Shown here one piece after another: positions 1 to 7,076 of a DNA stretch of 9,715 nucleotides (positions are counted from its first letter, which is position 1; each line of letters begins with the position of its first letter). Made by a program: the position numbers and the translations under genes. The stretch comes from CAYRTD01 sp964426915 (GTDB lineage Bacteria; Bacteroidota; Bacteroidia; Bacteroidales; GCA-2748055), in the NCBI GenBank assembly GCA_964426915.1, contig CAYRTD010000143.1, forward strand, positions 1 through 9,715, read 5' to 3'. A model generated the notes under the pieces. The model searched no databases and was not told the DNA's origin. It saw only the letters and a program-made list of their open reading frames with translations.

Positions 1-1
1 T

Positions 2-1360
2 AAAGAAGTTAATTCGCTTCATCTTTCTGCCTATGGTGAAGATTTGGTTGTAAATTCCGGATACAGCAATTGGGGAAATGGGGCGCTGGGTTTTTCATGG
101 AATTATATTCATGATCGTGCAAAATCATCCAACACCTTGCTAATTAACAATAAGGATCACATCTCAAAAGCCGGCCTTGGTATCAGCAATGGATTCATTA
201 TTGAAGATCAATTTTCATTTGCTACCGGTGAAGCTGGTCCTGCATTGGCGGGCGGTGAACATAAACGAACCTTGCAAATGTTCTATCCTACCAGTGAAAC
301 ACCGGGCTACTGGGTGCTTTTTGATGATGTGAAAGCATTCAATCCGGCCGATGAAACCCAGGTTTTACTACATCCCCGGTCGGCAGATGTTACAACAATT
401 GCTGAGGATAAACATTATGAATGGAAAGTTAAACGTTGGACCGGTCATGGTGCTGAGATCCATTTGTTTTTGGCCACACCACCAGGGAAAGCGGAACTGA
501 TAGATGGTGTACAGGCAGATAAGAGTAACAGCGTTCGCACAAAAGTATTAAAATCAACCCACGAAACTGACAATACAGGAAACAAACAAATTATCACAGT
601 GCTTTTTCCGGTTAAAGAAGGACAGTTATTACCTGAAATCGAACGCTATCAGGGTGACAAATTCACAGGTGCTAAATTAAGTCACCCCGGCAATATCGCT
701 GATTATCATATTGAATCGTACGGGGATGAAAATATTAAACTTGATTTAGGGGCTACAGTTCAAGGCAAATTTTATAGCATTCGAAAGGCAGGGGATACAT
801 TAAACTCAGTTTTTGCCATGAATGCCACCCGCTTTGTTTTTGCTGAAAATAACGACAGCATTGGCTTCAAATCTGATGCCAATATCTCACTTTACCTTAA
901 GGGAACTGTTGGTAAGATTAATTCACCATATACCGATGTTACTTTCATTTACCCGGGAATATACGGGGTCAGCCTTAATGGTGCTGAGCTGTCGGTTCTT
1001 GAGGATAGAGTGAATTCTATAAAGGTAAAGATCCCCTATGGTACTTTCGATTACGAACTCCTGGCTACCGGTATCCCGGAGAAAGAAACAAACCTGGAGC
1101 ATTTTCATCGTCAGCCGGAAAAAAACCGGATTAATGTATTTCCCGTCCCGGCAAGGGATCATATTGAAATTAGTAATTTAGAAACGGGTAATAATATAAT
1201 ATCCCTGATAAACATTCTGGGGAAGGAAGTGAAAGTACAATTAACTTCAGAAAACATTCTTAATTTGAATATTGATGAAATAGAAAGCGGATTCTATTTT
1301 ATCAGGGTGAAGAATTCAATAACAGGGAGGATTAAAACCGGTAGGTTTATTAAAGAGTGA
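2..1360 (+). CDS. Heparinase II/III-family polysaccharide lyase, C-terminal part, with T9SS sorting domain (5' end outside window)
   Basis: The frame is open from base 2, upstream of any possible internal start, so the gene begins before the window; 452 residues are visible. The first residues contain LHLSAYGEDLVVNSGY, followed by YIHDRAKSSNTLLIN about 25 residues on. This pattern is typical of the beta-sandwich part of heparinase II/III-like lyases, which cut uronic-acid-containing polysaccharides by beta-elimination. YWVLFDDVKAF and a TRFVF segment further on also fit. The N-terminal alpha/alpha toroid, which carries part of the active site, is missing here. The last ~75 residues form a T9SS type A sorting domain: INVFPVPARDHIEI, then SGFYFIRV and a GRFIK ending. 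The protein is therefore probably exported through the outer membrane and either released or surface-attached. The substrate cannot be told from this part. It is the only gene in the window with a metabolic role, and it converges on the kinase operon, so it is not cotranscribed with it. Confidence 0.88.
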   Translation, partial: KEVNSLHLSAYGEDLVVNSGYSNWGNGALGFSWNYIHDRAKSSNTLLINNKDHISKAGLGISNGFIIEDQFSFATGEAGPALAGGEHKRTLQMFYPTSETPGYWVLFDDVKAFNPADETQVLLHPRSADVTTIAEDKHYEWKVKRWTGHGAEIHLFLATPPGKAELIDGVQADKSNSVRTKVLKSTHETDNTGNKQIITVLFPVKEGQLLPEIERYQGDKFTGAKLSHPGNIADYHIESYGDENIKLDLGATVQGKFYSIRKAGDTLNSVFAMNATRFVFAENNDSIGFKSDANISLYLKGTVGKINSPYTDVTFIYPGIYGVSLNGAELSVLEDRVNSIKVKIPYGTFDYELLATGIPEKETNLEHFHRQPEKNRINVFPVPARDHIEISNLETGNNIISLINILGKEVKVQLTSENILNLNIDEIESGFYFIRVKNSITGRIKTGRFIKE

Positions 1361-1414
1361 GAAGAACATTTTAAATTACAAATGTCAGAGATTCGAAGAG
1401 ATCCACAGAAATAA

Positions 1415-3481
1415 TCAGTTTGACGAAGGCTTCTGCCCCAATCCCGGATTCTCAGTATGCAGTATAAAAGAAAACCGGCTTCCTTTTCCTTTTTTGCTTT
1501 TAACTTCTATTTTGCTTCCGTGCCGGTTAATGAATTCCTGACATAGAATGAGACCCAGGCCGGTGCCTTTCTCATTTTCAGTGCCGGGGAGAGTGAAATT
1601 TTCTCCGATTTTAAATAATCCGGAAATATTTTTCCTGTCAATGCCTGTGCCCTCATCGCTAATGGATATTTCAATTCCTCCATTCACGGGTTCAGCCTTT
1701 AAAACCACCTTTCCTCCTTTATGGGAAAACTTGATGGCATTGGAAAGAAGGTTCCTTAATACAATAGCGAGCATCTTAGCATCGGCATAAACAATCTGAT
1801 CCTCTTTAAAATCTGTCTCCAATCTGATGTTTTTCTTTTCAAGGTTCAGTTTTAAAAGGTTCAATAAAGGTTTCATGATTTCTCCCAACCTGGATTTTTG
1901 AGGAGAATAAACCATTTGGCCTGTTTGTATCCTGGCCCACTCAAGCAGGTTGTCAAGAAGAACTGAAGCTTCTTTTGATGACTGATGCATCAGCGTAATG
2001 TATTTCAGCAAAGTCTCCTGGTCTATTTTATCATACCGGGAATTTATCAGTTCCGAGAATCCGTTTATTGCATTCAGCGGATTTTTAAGATCGTGTCCGA
2101 TTACTGAAAATAACCGGTCCTTGGTGTCATTTAGGTCTCTCAGACGGATTTCGTTTTCGCGCAGGGTTTTTTCATTCTGAATTTGCTTTGTGCGTAAATA
2201 AATTATGTCGGATATTTCCCGGAACACAGAGATCTCATTTCTGGTATAGCTTTTATTAAAATTATAAGTCTGAGAACTTAAGAACCCTTTGGGATCTTCA
2301 GGATCGCCGTAAGGGATCACAAGAGTACTTTTGGTGTGGTACTTTTTTTGAAAGGGTTTTAAAACCGGCTTCAGGATGTCGGGAATCCGGTCAAAGGAAA
2401 AATAAATATGGGGTTTCCCAAGGCAATAACGGAAGATCCATTTGGGAATTTTATCTCCAATACCGGAATCTTTCCCGTCAGCTCTCCAAATCAGCTTTAC
2501 AATAATTTCCTTTTCCTCCTTATCGTAAGGCATAAAAGAAAGATTTTCCACCCCCAGCACCGGACCGGCTTTTTCGAGGAGACTGTAAATAAGGGCATCT
2601 TCATCATTTAAAAGGCTGGCGGTTTTCCAGATCTCAGCCCTGAGGTTTTCCAGCTCAAGTCTTCTTTTCTCCCTTTGATCGGCTTCTTTATTGTGGGTCT
2701 CATCTTTTGCCACACCTATTAAATTCACCACTCTTTGCCGGTCATCATAAATTACCGATATACCCAGGTCTACCCAGATTGTTTTCCCTTTCTTTGTAAT
2801 ATACCTTTTTTCAAGCTGGGTATGCTTTTTCTTTTTCGAAATTAAATCCTTGATAATCTGAATCTCAATTTCTCTGTCGTCAGGATGTGTGAAATCAGAA
2901 AAATTCTTTCCGGTCAGTTCTTTTTTGCTATAACCTGTCAGCTTAACAAATGCCTCATTTACATCCAGAATAATTCCTGTGGGATCGGTATAGCCTATGC
3001 CGGTGATAGCATTATCAAAAATTGCCTGTAACTGTTGCAGACTTTCATCCAAAACTCTCTTTGACTGGTGGTCTTCGGTGACATCCCGGTAAACCCAGAT
3101 GTTACCAATAAAATCATCATCCATTTCTGCAACGATGAAATCCCGGGTCAGTATCCGTTTGTCTTTTAAGTGAAGTTCATCACCTTTAACTGTTTTCCCA
3201 TCAGATAAAATTTTATCGGTCCTCTCGATAAATTCTTCCGGATCAGTGAATAATTCAGATGAAGTTTTTGCGGCTTCACTACAATCAACTCCAACTAAAG
3301 ACGCTTCGGAAGGGATCCCGAATATATCATAAAAGGCTTTGTTTGCGTAAATGATATTCCTTTCCGGATCTTCTACAAGAATCCCTTGGTAAATGTTTGA
3401 AAACAAATTTTCGTAGCGTGCAAGATTTTTCCGGCACTCCTCTAATCCGTCTGTAATATTTCTGTATTCAGTTTTCAACAT
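1415..3481 (-). CDS. Soluble PAS-PAS-GAF sensor histidine kinase (HisKA type)
   Basis: This is a 688-residue cytosolic histidine kinase with no signal peptide or membrane segment. In order: PAS 1 (about 22-137), PAS 2 with its PAC tail (about 145-268; GYTDPTGIILDVNEAF, then GKTIWVDLGISVIYD), a short charged helix (268-283), a GAF-like domain (about 284-432), a coiled helix (433-455), and a HisKA dimerisation domain with the phosphoacceptor at His463 (SVIGHDLKNPLNAINGF). The ATPase domain has an N-box around Asn577/Asn581, a G1 box at DEGTGID (609-615), an F-box at LFKIGENF and a G2 box at KGTGLGL (638-644). All catalytic motifs look intact. The ATG start at 3481 gives a full PAS 1; no Shine-Dalgarno sequence is visible. 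It lies 41 bases after the response regulator gene and is probably the last gene of that operon. The ligands of the PAS and GAF domains are unknown. Its target is not obvious: candidates are the regulator upstream or the receiver on the first kinase of the operon. Confidence 0.93.
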   Translation of the reverse strand: MLKTEYRNITDGLEECRKNLARYENLFSNIYQGILVEDPERNIIYANKAFYDIFGIPSEASLVGVDCSEAAKTSSELFTDPEEFIERTDKILSDGKTVKGDELHLKDKRILTRDFIVAEMDDDFIGNIWVYRDVTEDHQSKRVLDESLQQLQAIFDNAITGIGYTDPTGIILDVNEAFVKLTGYSKKELTGKNFSDFTHPDDREIEIQIIKDLISKKKKHTQLEKRYITKKGKTIWVDLGISVIYDDRQRVVNLIGVAKDETHNKEADQREKRRLELENLRAEIWKTASLLNDEDALIYSLLEKAGPVLGVENLSFMPYDKEEKEIIVKLIWRADGKDSGIGDKIPKWIFRYCLGKPHIYFSFDRIPDILKPVLKPFQKKYHTKSTLVIPYGDPEDPKGFLSSQTYNFNKSYTRNEISVFREISDIIYLRTKQIQNEKTLRENEIRLRDLNDTKDRLFSVIGHDLKNPLNAINGFSELINSRYDKIDQETLLKYITLMHQSSKEASVLLDNLLEWARIQTGQMVYSPQKSRLGEIMKPLLNLLKLNLEKKNIRLETDFKEDQIVYADAKMLAIVLRNLLSNAIKFSHKGGKVVLKAEPVNGGIEISISDEGTGIDRKNISGLFKIGENFTLPGTENEKGTGLGLILCQEFINRHGSKIEVKSKKGKGSRFSFILHTENPGLGQKPSSN

Positions 3482-3522
3482 GTAAAATGTATTTCCCTAT
3501 AATCAGCACAGGAATGTTTTTC

Positions 3523-4182
3523 CTATACTTTCACCATGTTATTTCTAAGGGCATACATAACAAGGCTTATGGTATTTTTCACACCGGTTTTACTAATGAG
3601 ATTGGACTTATGTCCCTCAACTGTCCGGATACTTATAAATAATTTATCGGCAATCTGCGCATTAGTATAACCCTCACATATCAATTTTAGTATCTCAGTT
3701 TCCCTCCGGGTGAGCCTGTTATCTTCTTCTGTTTGCATTTTCCGGGCTTTACCCGGAGTTTGCATATTGACTATAATGTCTTTTAACAATTTTTGAGAGA
3801 AATAGTTATCCCCGTTAACCACAGACCTTAAAGCTTGCTCCAGTTCGTGCTGCCCCGATTCCTTGAGGATAAAACCCATTACGCCGGCCTGGATCATCTG
3901 ATAATAGTATTCTTCATCACAAAACATAGATACCACCAGTACCTTTAGACCGGGATATTTTGCAGTTGCCTGCCGGGTTGCCTCCACCCCGTCGAGTTCG
4001 GGCATGGAAATATCCATCAATACAATGTCGGGTACCTGATCATCCAGGACTTTCAAAAAGTCGTTTCCGTTTGAAGCTTCGGCAATAACTTCGAAATCGT
4101 CCATCTGGTTAATAACAAACTTTAACCCATCACGAAAAAGTTTGTGGTCATCTACCAGAATTACTTTGTATTTTTTTTTCAT
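3523..4182 (-). CDS. NarL/LuxR-family response regulator
   Basis: This is a full-length 219-residue DNA-binding response regulator. The receiver domain (about 5-122) has the acidic pair Asp11/Asp12, the phosphoacceptor Asp57 in IVLMDISMPELDG, Ser85 in the switch position and Lys107 in ILKESG. A LuxR/GerE helix-turn-helix follows (about 154-216): LTRRETEILKLICEGYTNAQ and then IADKLFISIRTVEGHKSNLI. On phosphorylation it should dimerise and bind promoter DNA. The gene lies 23 bases after a HisKA_3 kinase, the kinase class that usually partners this regulator class, so that kinase is its likely cognate sensor. The ATG at 4182 is followed at once by nine A bases encoding Lys2-Lys4. Its target genes are not known; its own operon is possible. 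It resembles the partial regulator at the right edge of the window. Confidence 0.95.
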   Translation of the reverse strand: MKKKYKVILVDDHKLFRDGLKFVINQMDDFEVIAEASNGNDFLKVLDDQVPDIVLMDISMPELDGVEATRQATAKYPGLKVLVVSMFCDEEYYYQMIQAGVMGFILKESGQHELEQALRSVVNGDNYFSQKLLKDIIVNMQTPGKARKMQTEEDNRLTRRETEILKLICEGYTNAQIADKLFISIRTVEGHKSNLISKTGVKNTISLVMYALRNNMVKV

Positions 4183-4205
4183 AAGCTGATTTTAATAAAA
4201 CGGGC

Positions 4206-6098
4206 CTATTTTTCAACCCTAAAATTTATTTTAACATTAAAGCCTTCATTTAATGCAGAATCAAAGCGAACCTCTCCCCCAATTGAATGTGTCCGGTTAA
4301 TGATGTTTGTAATTCCCTGTCCGGAATTTCTCCCCTGCAGTTTTTCTATATCACAACCAATACCATCGTCTGTGTAATTCAGGAACAAAGAACCATTTAG
4401 GTTATTTAGTTCTATCAGAACGTTGTTTGCAGATGCATGCTTGATGGTATTATTAATCAGCTCGATAATAATCCGGAAAAAGGATGCCTCAATATTGGGA
4501 CTATATCTTGAATCGATATCTGAACGGAAATTTATATTAACTTTTTTCGTATCGTTGAATTTTTTCACATAAGAATTGATGGCTACTACCAGGCCAAAGT
4601 CTTTCAAAATATTCGGACTGATATTATTGGCAATTTCTTTGGTACAGCTTATGGCTTCATCTATTGTTTCAAGCGATTTTTCGATGGCAATTTCTTTATG
4701 ATGTGAATCTTTGGCGCTAAGCACAGAACGTGTATACAGTTTTATGGTAGACAATAGGGGGCCCATTCCGTCATGAAGATCCTGGGCAAAGCGTCTCCTT
4801 TCCTTTTCTTCGGTTTCAATTATGGTGTTGAGAATTTTAAGGTGCATTTCTCTTTTCTCCCTTTGCGCTGTTTCTCTTCCTATTTCTGCAACGGTTCTAA
4901 GAGAAAAGATTTTGATTATATCAATATCAGTAGGATTCATTTCAAAAGCTGAAGATGACATTACCATAAGAACTCCGTTTACGAGCTGATCGCTATTGTA
5001 AAGAAGAAAAGAGGCCTTATATTTCAGATCAGCATTAAACACTTCCAGACCAAACCTTTCCGGAGGTACCGAATTTCTGTTATTTAGCAAGTGGCCCTCA
5101 CTCGAAAGTTTATCAAACCATTTAGAGGATATATTTAAAATACGATTTTCCTCTTCAAGGAAATCATTTCTGCAAATTCTTAACGTCCGGAGGCGGGTTT
5201 TATCATTATCAATAAATTCTCCAATCAGGGCAAATTCGACATTAAGGAGCCTGAGCAGATTATTGAGTAATACCTCAAAAAAATCACTTCCGGTAACACC
5301 GGCAGTTTCATCAGTAATCACCCGTACCGCTTCTTCATACCGTTTCTGAATAGTTACATCTCTTCCTACTACCTGGAACTCTGCAGTATTTCCATGAGCA
5401 TCAAAAATGCACCGGTCTACCCATTGCTGCCAGGTAAACCTTCCTTCGGGAAGCAAAATCTTTCTTACATTTACATTTACAGGTTCCCGGGGAGTCAATA
5501 CATTTAATTGATCCAATATTTTTTCCTCATCATCTGTTTTTATTACCGAATCAATTTCTTTTCCGATCAGATTTTCCCGGGGCTGGTCCAGGAAATTACA
5601 AAATGCATTATTTACAAAAGTAATAATCCCATCGGGAAGCATCCGTACAATGAATTCCGTCTGATCCTCAACAATGCTTTTATATCTCAGTTCACTTTCC
5701 CTGAGTTTTGCTTCGTTCCAGGAAAGCTTCAGATAATTTCGTATCCTTAACTTAAGATCCAGATGATTGATAGGCTTTGTCAGATAGTCGATGGCACCAA
5801 GATCAAAGCCCCGGATATAGCTCTGCTCATCATCCTTTGCAGAAAGAAAAACTATAGGGATTCCGGAAGTAAGCGGGTCATTCTGGAGACGTGCGCATAC
5901 ATCAAATCCATCCATTTCAGGAATCATAATATCAAGGAGAATGAGATCGATTTTTTCTTTCCTGACCTTTTCCAGACCAATCTTTCCGCTGGAGGCGAAT
6001 TCTGTCAAATAGTTTTCTTCAGCGAGGATCTCACCAATAAGGAAATGAACTATAGGGTCATCGTCAATTACAAGGATTTTTGCAGGTCTATCATGCAT
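4206..6098 (-). CDS. Receiver-fronted sensor kinase: REC-PAS-GAF-HisKA_3
   Basis: This kinase has 630 residues from the ATG at 6098. A TTG three codons upstream (6107) would give 633; I prefer the ATG because it is the standard codon and the receiver fold starts only after it. Numbering below uses the 633-residue form. In order: an N-terminal receiver (9-125; Asp15-Asp17, phosphoacceptor Asp59 in LLDIMIPEMDG, Ser89, Lys111), a PAS domain (about 140-255), a GAF-like domain (about 270-412), a HisKA_3 domain with phosphoacceptor His445 (EKERRRFAQDLHDGMGPLLS), and an ATPase domain with N-box ELINNTIKHA (549-558), G1 DDGIGCD (580-586) and G2 SGQGIT. No membrane segment is present. A receiver at the input end suggests that kinase activity is itself set by phosphorylation. 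It is the first gene of the three-gene run, 23 bases before its probable partner regulator. The promoter should lie in 6099-6198 or further upstream, but no clear Bacteroidota-type box was found. Confidence 0.93.
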   Translation of the reverse strand: MHDRPAKILVIDDDPIVHFLIGEILAEENYLTEFASSGKIGLEKVRKEKIDLILLDIMIPEMDGFDVCARLQNDPLTSGIPIVFLSAKDDEQSYIRGFDLGAIDYLTKPINHLDLKLRIRNYLKLSWNEAKLRESELRYKSIVEDQTEFIVRMLPDGIITFVNNAFCNFLDQPRENLIGKEIDSVIKTDDEEKILDQLNVLTPREPVNVNVRKILLPEGRFTWQQWVDRCIFDAHGNTAEFQVVGRDVTIQKRYEEAVRVITDETAGVTGSDFFEVLLNNLLRLLNVEFALIGEFIDNDKTRLRTLRICRNDFLEEENRILNISSKWFDKLSSEGHLLNNRNSVPPERFGLEVFNADLKYKASFLLYNSDQLVNGVLMVMSSSAFEMNPTDIDIIKIFSLRTVAEIGRETAQREKREMHLKILNTIIETEEKERRRFAQDLHDGMGPLLSTIKLYTRSVLSAKDSHHKEIAIEKSLETIDEAISCTKEIANNISPNILKDFGLVVAINSYVKKFNDTKKVNINFRSDIDSRYSPNIEASFFRIIIELINNTIKHASANNVLIELNNLNGSLFLNYTDDGIGCDIEKLQGRNSGQGITNIINRTHSIGGEVRFDSALNEGFNVKINFRVEK

Positions 6099-6116
6099 AT
6101 CTTTCAATTCATTTTA

Positions 6117-6195
6117 TTAATCCTGGAATGTTTAATCCCTGGACATTGGACAGAAATACCTGCCTGGATTACTCATTGGCTTTATTGAATAATCC
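6117..6195. repeat. Cluster of TAATCC/GGATTA and CCTGGA short repeats upstream of the kinase operon
   Basis: Four copies of TAATCC lie within 79 bases: at 6118, 6133 and 6190 on the plus strand, and at 6166-6171 inverted. Two of them form an imperfect direct repeat, TTAATCCTGGA (6117-6127) and TTAATCCCTGGA (6132-6143). CCTGGA occurs three times, at 6122, 6138 and 6163. The cluster sits directly upstream of the REC-PAS-GAF-HisKA_3 kinase start, where an operator would be expected. Two copies also form the stem of the hairpin at 6166-6195, so part of the cluster may be explained by RNA structure instead. That the repeats exist is certain; a regulatory role is a guess. Confidence 0.4.
6166..6195 (-). 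terminator. Stem-loop starting three bases after the stop of the small exported protein gene
   Basis: In the minus-strand transcript, GGATTATTCA pairs with TGAGTAATCC across a 10-base loop, giving a 10-bp stem with a single G-U pair. The match is weaker on the plus strand, where that pair becomes C-A, so the structure fits the minus-strand RNA better. The position right after the stop codon at 6199 fits a terminator or a 3'-end-protecting hairpin. No U-run follows, so strong intrinsic termination is doubtful and read-through into the kinase operon is possible. Confidence 0.35.
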
Positions 6196-6198
6196 GCA

Positions 6199-6618
6199 TT
6201 AAAAAGGATCGCCCATTTCAGAAGAAGCATACCTGTCTATAACATGAATGATCTTTTTCTTTTTGTCTGATTGATAAAATAAAAAACTTCTTCTGTTTTC
6301 ATAAAAATCTTCTTCTTCATTATAGCTATAATTTTTCTCTATGAAGTTATCCAGCTTTTTCTCGAAATCATTATCACAATAAACTGAATATCCGTAACAT
6401 TCATCATCATTTTCCAAATAAAAAACCATTTTTGTAACGCCCAGTTCATTTGTAAACTGTATGATAAATTTTTCGCTATCTTTTAAAAGTGTCTCAAATT
6501 TACAATCGCATTCCCAACGAATGTTCCTGCTGATTCTTTTTGTTCCCCACCCGATATATTGTGACCAGGCCTGGGAGCAAAGGAGGAGACTGAATATAAA
6601 AATGAATAAACGTTTCAT
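6199..6618 (-). CDS. Small exported protein of unknown function
   Basis: I do not recognise this 139-residue protein. It begins with a clear signal peptide, MKRLFIFIFSLLLCSQAWSQ, probably cleaved by signal peptidase I near residue 20. The Cys at position 14 lacks the small residue needed before a lipobox Cys, so a lipoprotein is less likely. The mature part is rich in acidic and aromatic residues and has four cysteines (37, 39, 74, 81) that could form disulfides in the periplasm. Residues 97-125 alternate strongly acidic (NEEEDFYENRR) and basic (SDKKKKII) patches. The start ATG at 6618 gives the complete signal peptide. By hand count 45 of 180 bases in 6241-6420 are G or C, clearly lower than the neighbouring kinase gene (25 of 60 in 5341-5400), which may mean a different origin. 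It lies 100 bases before the kinase operon on the same strand and could be a periplasmic accessory to it, but nothing shows this directly. Confidence 0.75.
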   Translation of the reverse strand: MKRLFIFIFSLLLCSQAWSQYIGWGTKRISRNIRWECDCKFETLLKDSEKFIIQFTNELGVTKMVFYLENDDECYGYSVYCDNDFEKKLDNFIEKNYSYNEEEDFYENRRSFLFYQSDKKKKIIHVIDRYASSEMGDPF

Positions 6619-6948
6619 GTTGGGTCGGATTTTCAGGATTTCAAACAGTTTTAGTAAATATTTTTTCGGCTATAAGCAGAGTGTCTTTAAAATCAATCTG
6701 CTGTTTGTCAATTAAAACAAGCCTGAAAAAACAAAATGCCCATTCCCCCCCAGCGACATACGATGAGTAATAAGCCGGCATAAATCTGATTTTGATACCA
6801 ATTAATAACTCTTAAACAAAAATAAGATATTTATCAATCCTGCGGAAAGAGGATATTTACCTGTTTAAAAAGTAAAAATACCTGATTCCCAATAAGTGGA
6901 AATACGTACTTTTATACTGTAGGGTTTCAGGAGAGATTATTATATAGG

Positions 6949-6962
6949 GTGATATATATCAC
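6949..6962. promoter_or_regulatory. Perfect 14-bp palindrome GTGATATATATCAC, a possible CRP/FNR-family site
   Basis: The sequence reads the same on both strands and has the GTGA-N6-TCAC arrangement that is the core of CRP/FNR-superfamily binding sites. The match stops at the core: flanking bases are G on the left and T on the right instead of T and A. It lies about 330 bases upstream of the small exported protein start and about 115 bases past the membrane kinase stop. Distance from any start codon is a point against an operator role for the visible genes. Read as RNA it is only a 5-bp stem with a 4-base loop. Confidence 0.3.
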
Positions 6963-6972
6963 TTTTTAGTCC

Positions 6973-6991
6973 CCGGCAAATGAGTTTGCGG
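6973..6991. other. Short stem-loop downstream of the membrane kinase gene
   Basis: GCAAA (6976-6980) pairs with TTTGC (6985-6989) across a 4-base loop, and CC/GG extend the stem after a one-base bulge. It lies about 85-105 bases after the membrane kinase stop. No T-run follows on either strand, so it is not a standard intrinsic terminator. It may mark the 3' end of that transcript. Confidence 0.2.
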
Positions 6992-7076
6992 TAAACAAAA
7001 AATAACTGGAAAATTGGTGACTTTAAATAAAAGAGTTACATGTAAGCCATCCTCATTTAAAAATTTTACGCGTCAG

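Larger units (their letters stand above)
6619..7076. other. 458-base intergenic stretch without a convincing gene
   Basis: This AT-rich gap lies between the 3' end of the membrane kinase gene and the start of the small exported protein gene, both on the minus strand. It holds a run of seven C bases (6745-6751), an octamer GTACTTTT (6906-6913), a perfect GTGA-N6-TCAC palindrome (6949-6962), a short stem-loop (6973-6991) and a 10-base palindrome TTACATGTAA (7036-7045). No open frame with family resemblance was found on either strand. Any promoter of the small gene must lie here, but no good TTG/TAnnTTTG pair was identified. Confidence 0.6.

Noticed and set aside
923..1162. 79-codon open frame antisense to the lyase gene
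   Set aside because: It lies opposite conserved lyase sequence and the start of the sorting domain, with no recognisable protein features.
6098..6107. TTG start at 6107 for the receiver-fronted kinase
   Set aside because: An ATG three codons downstream sits immediately before the receiver fold and is the more usual start; the extra three residues add nothing recognisable.
5763..6188. 141-codon open frame on the plus strand opposite the receiver-fronted kinase
   Set aside because: It lies antisense to a clear receiver domain, and its translation shows no family motif or signal peptide. The same holds for the other plus-strand frames opposite the kinase genes, for example 1548-1790 and 5508-5750.
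6736..6783. 15-codon plus-strand open frame in the long intergenic stretch (MPIPPQRHTMSNKPA)
   Set aside because: Too short and low in information, no ribosome binding site, and no family resemblance.
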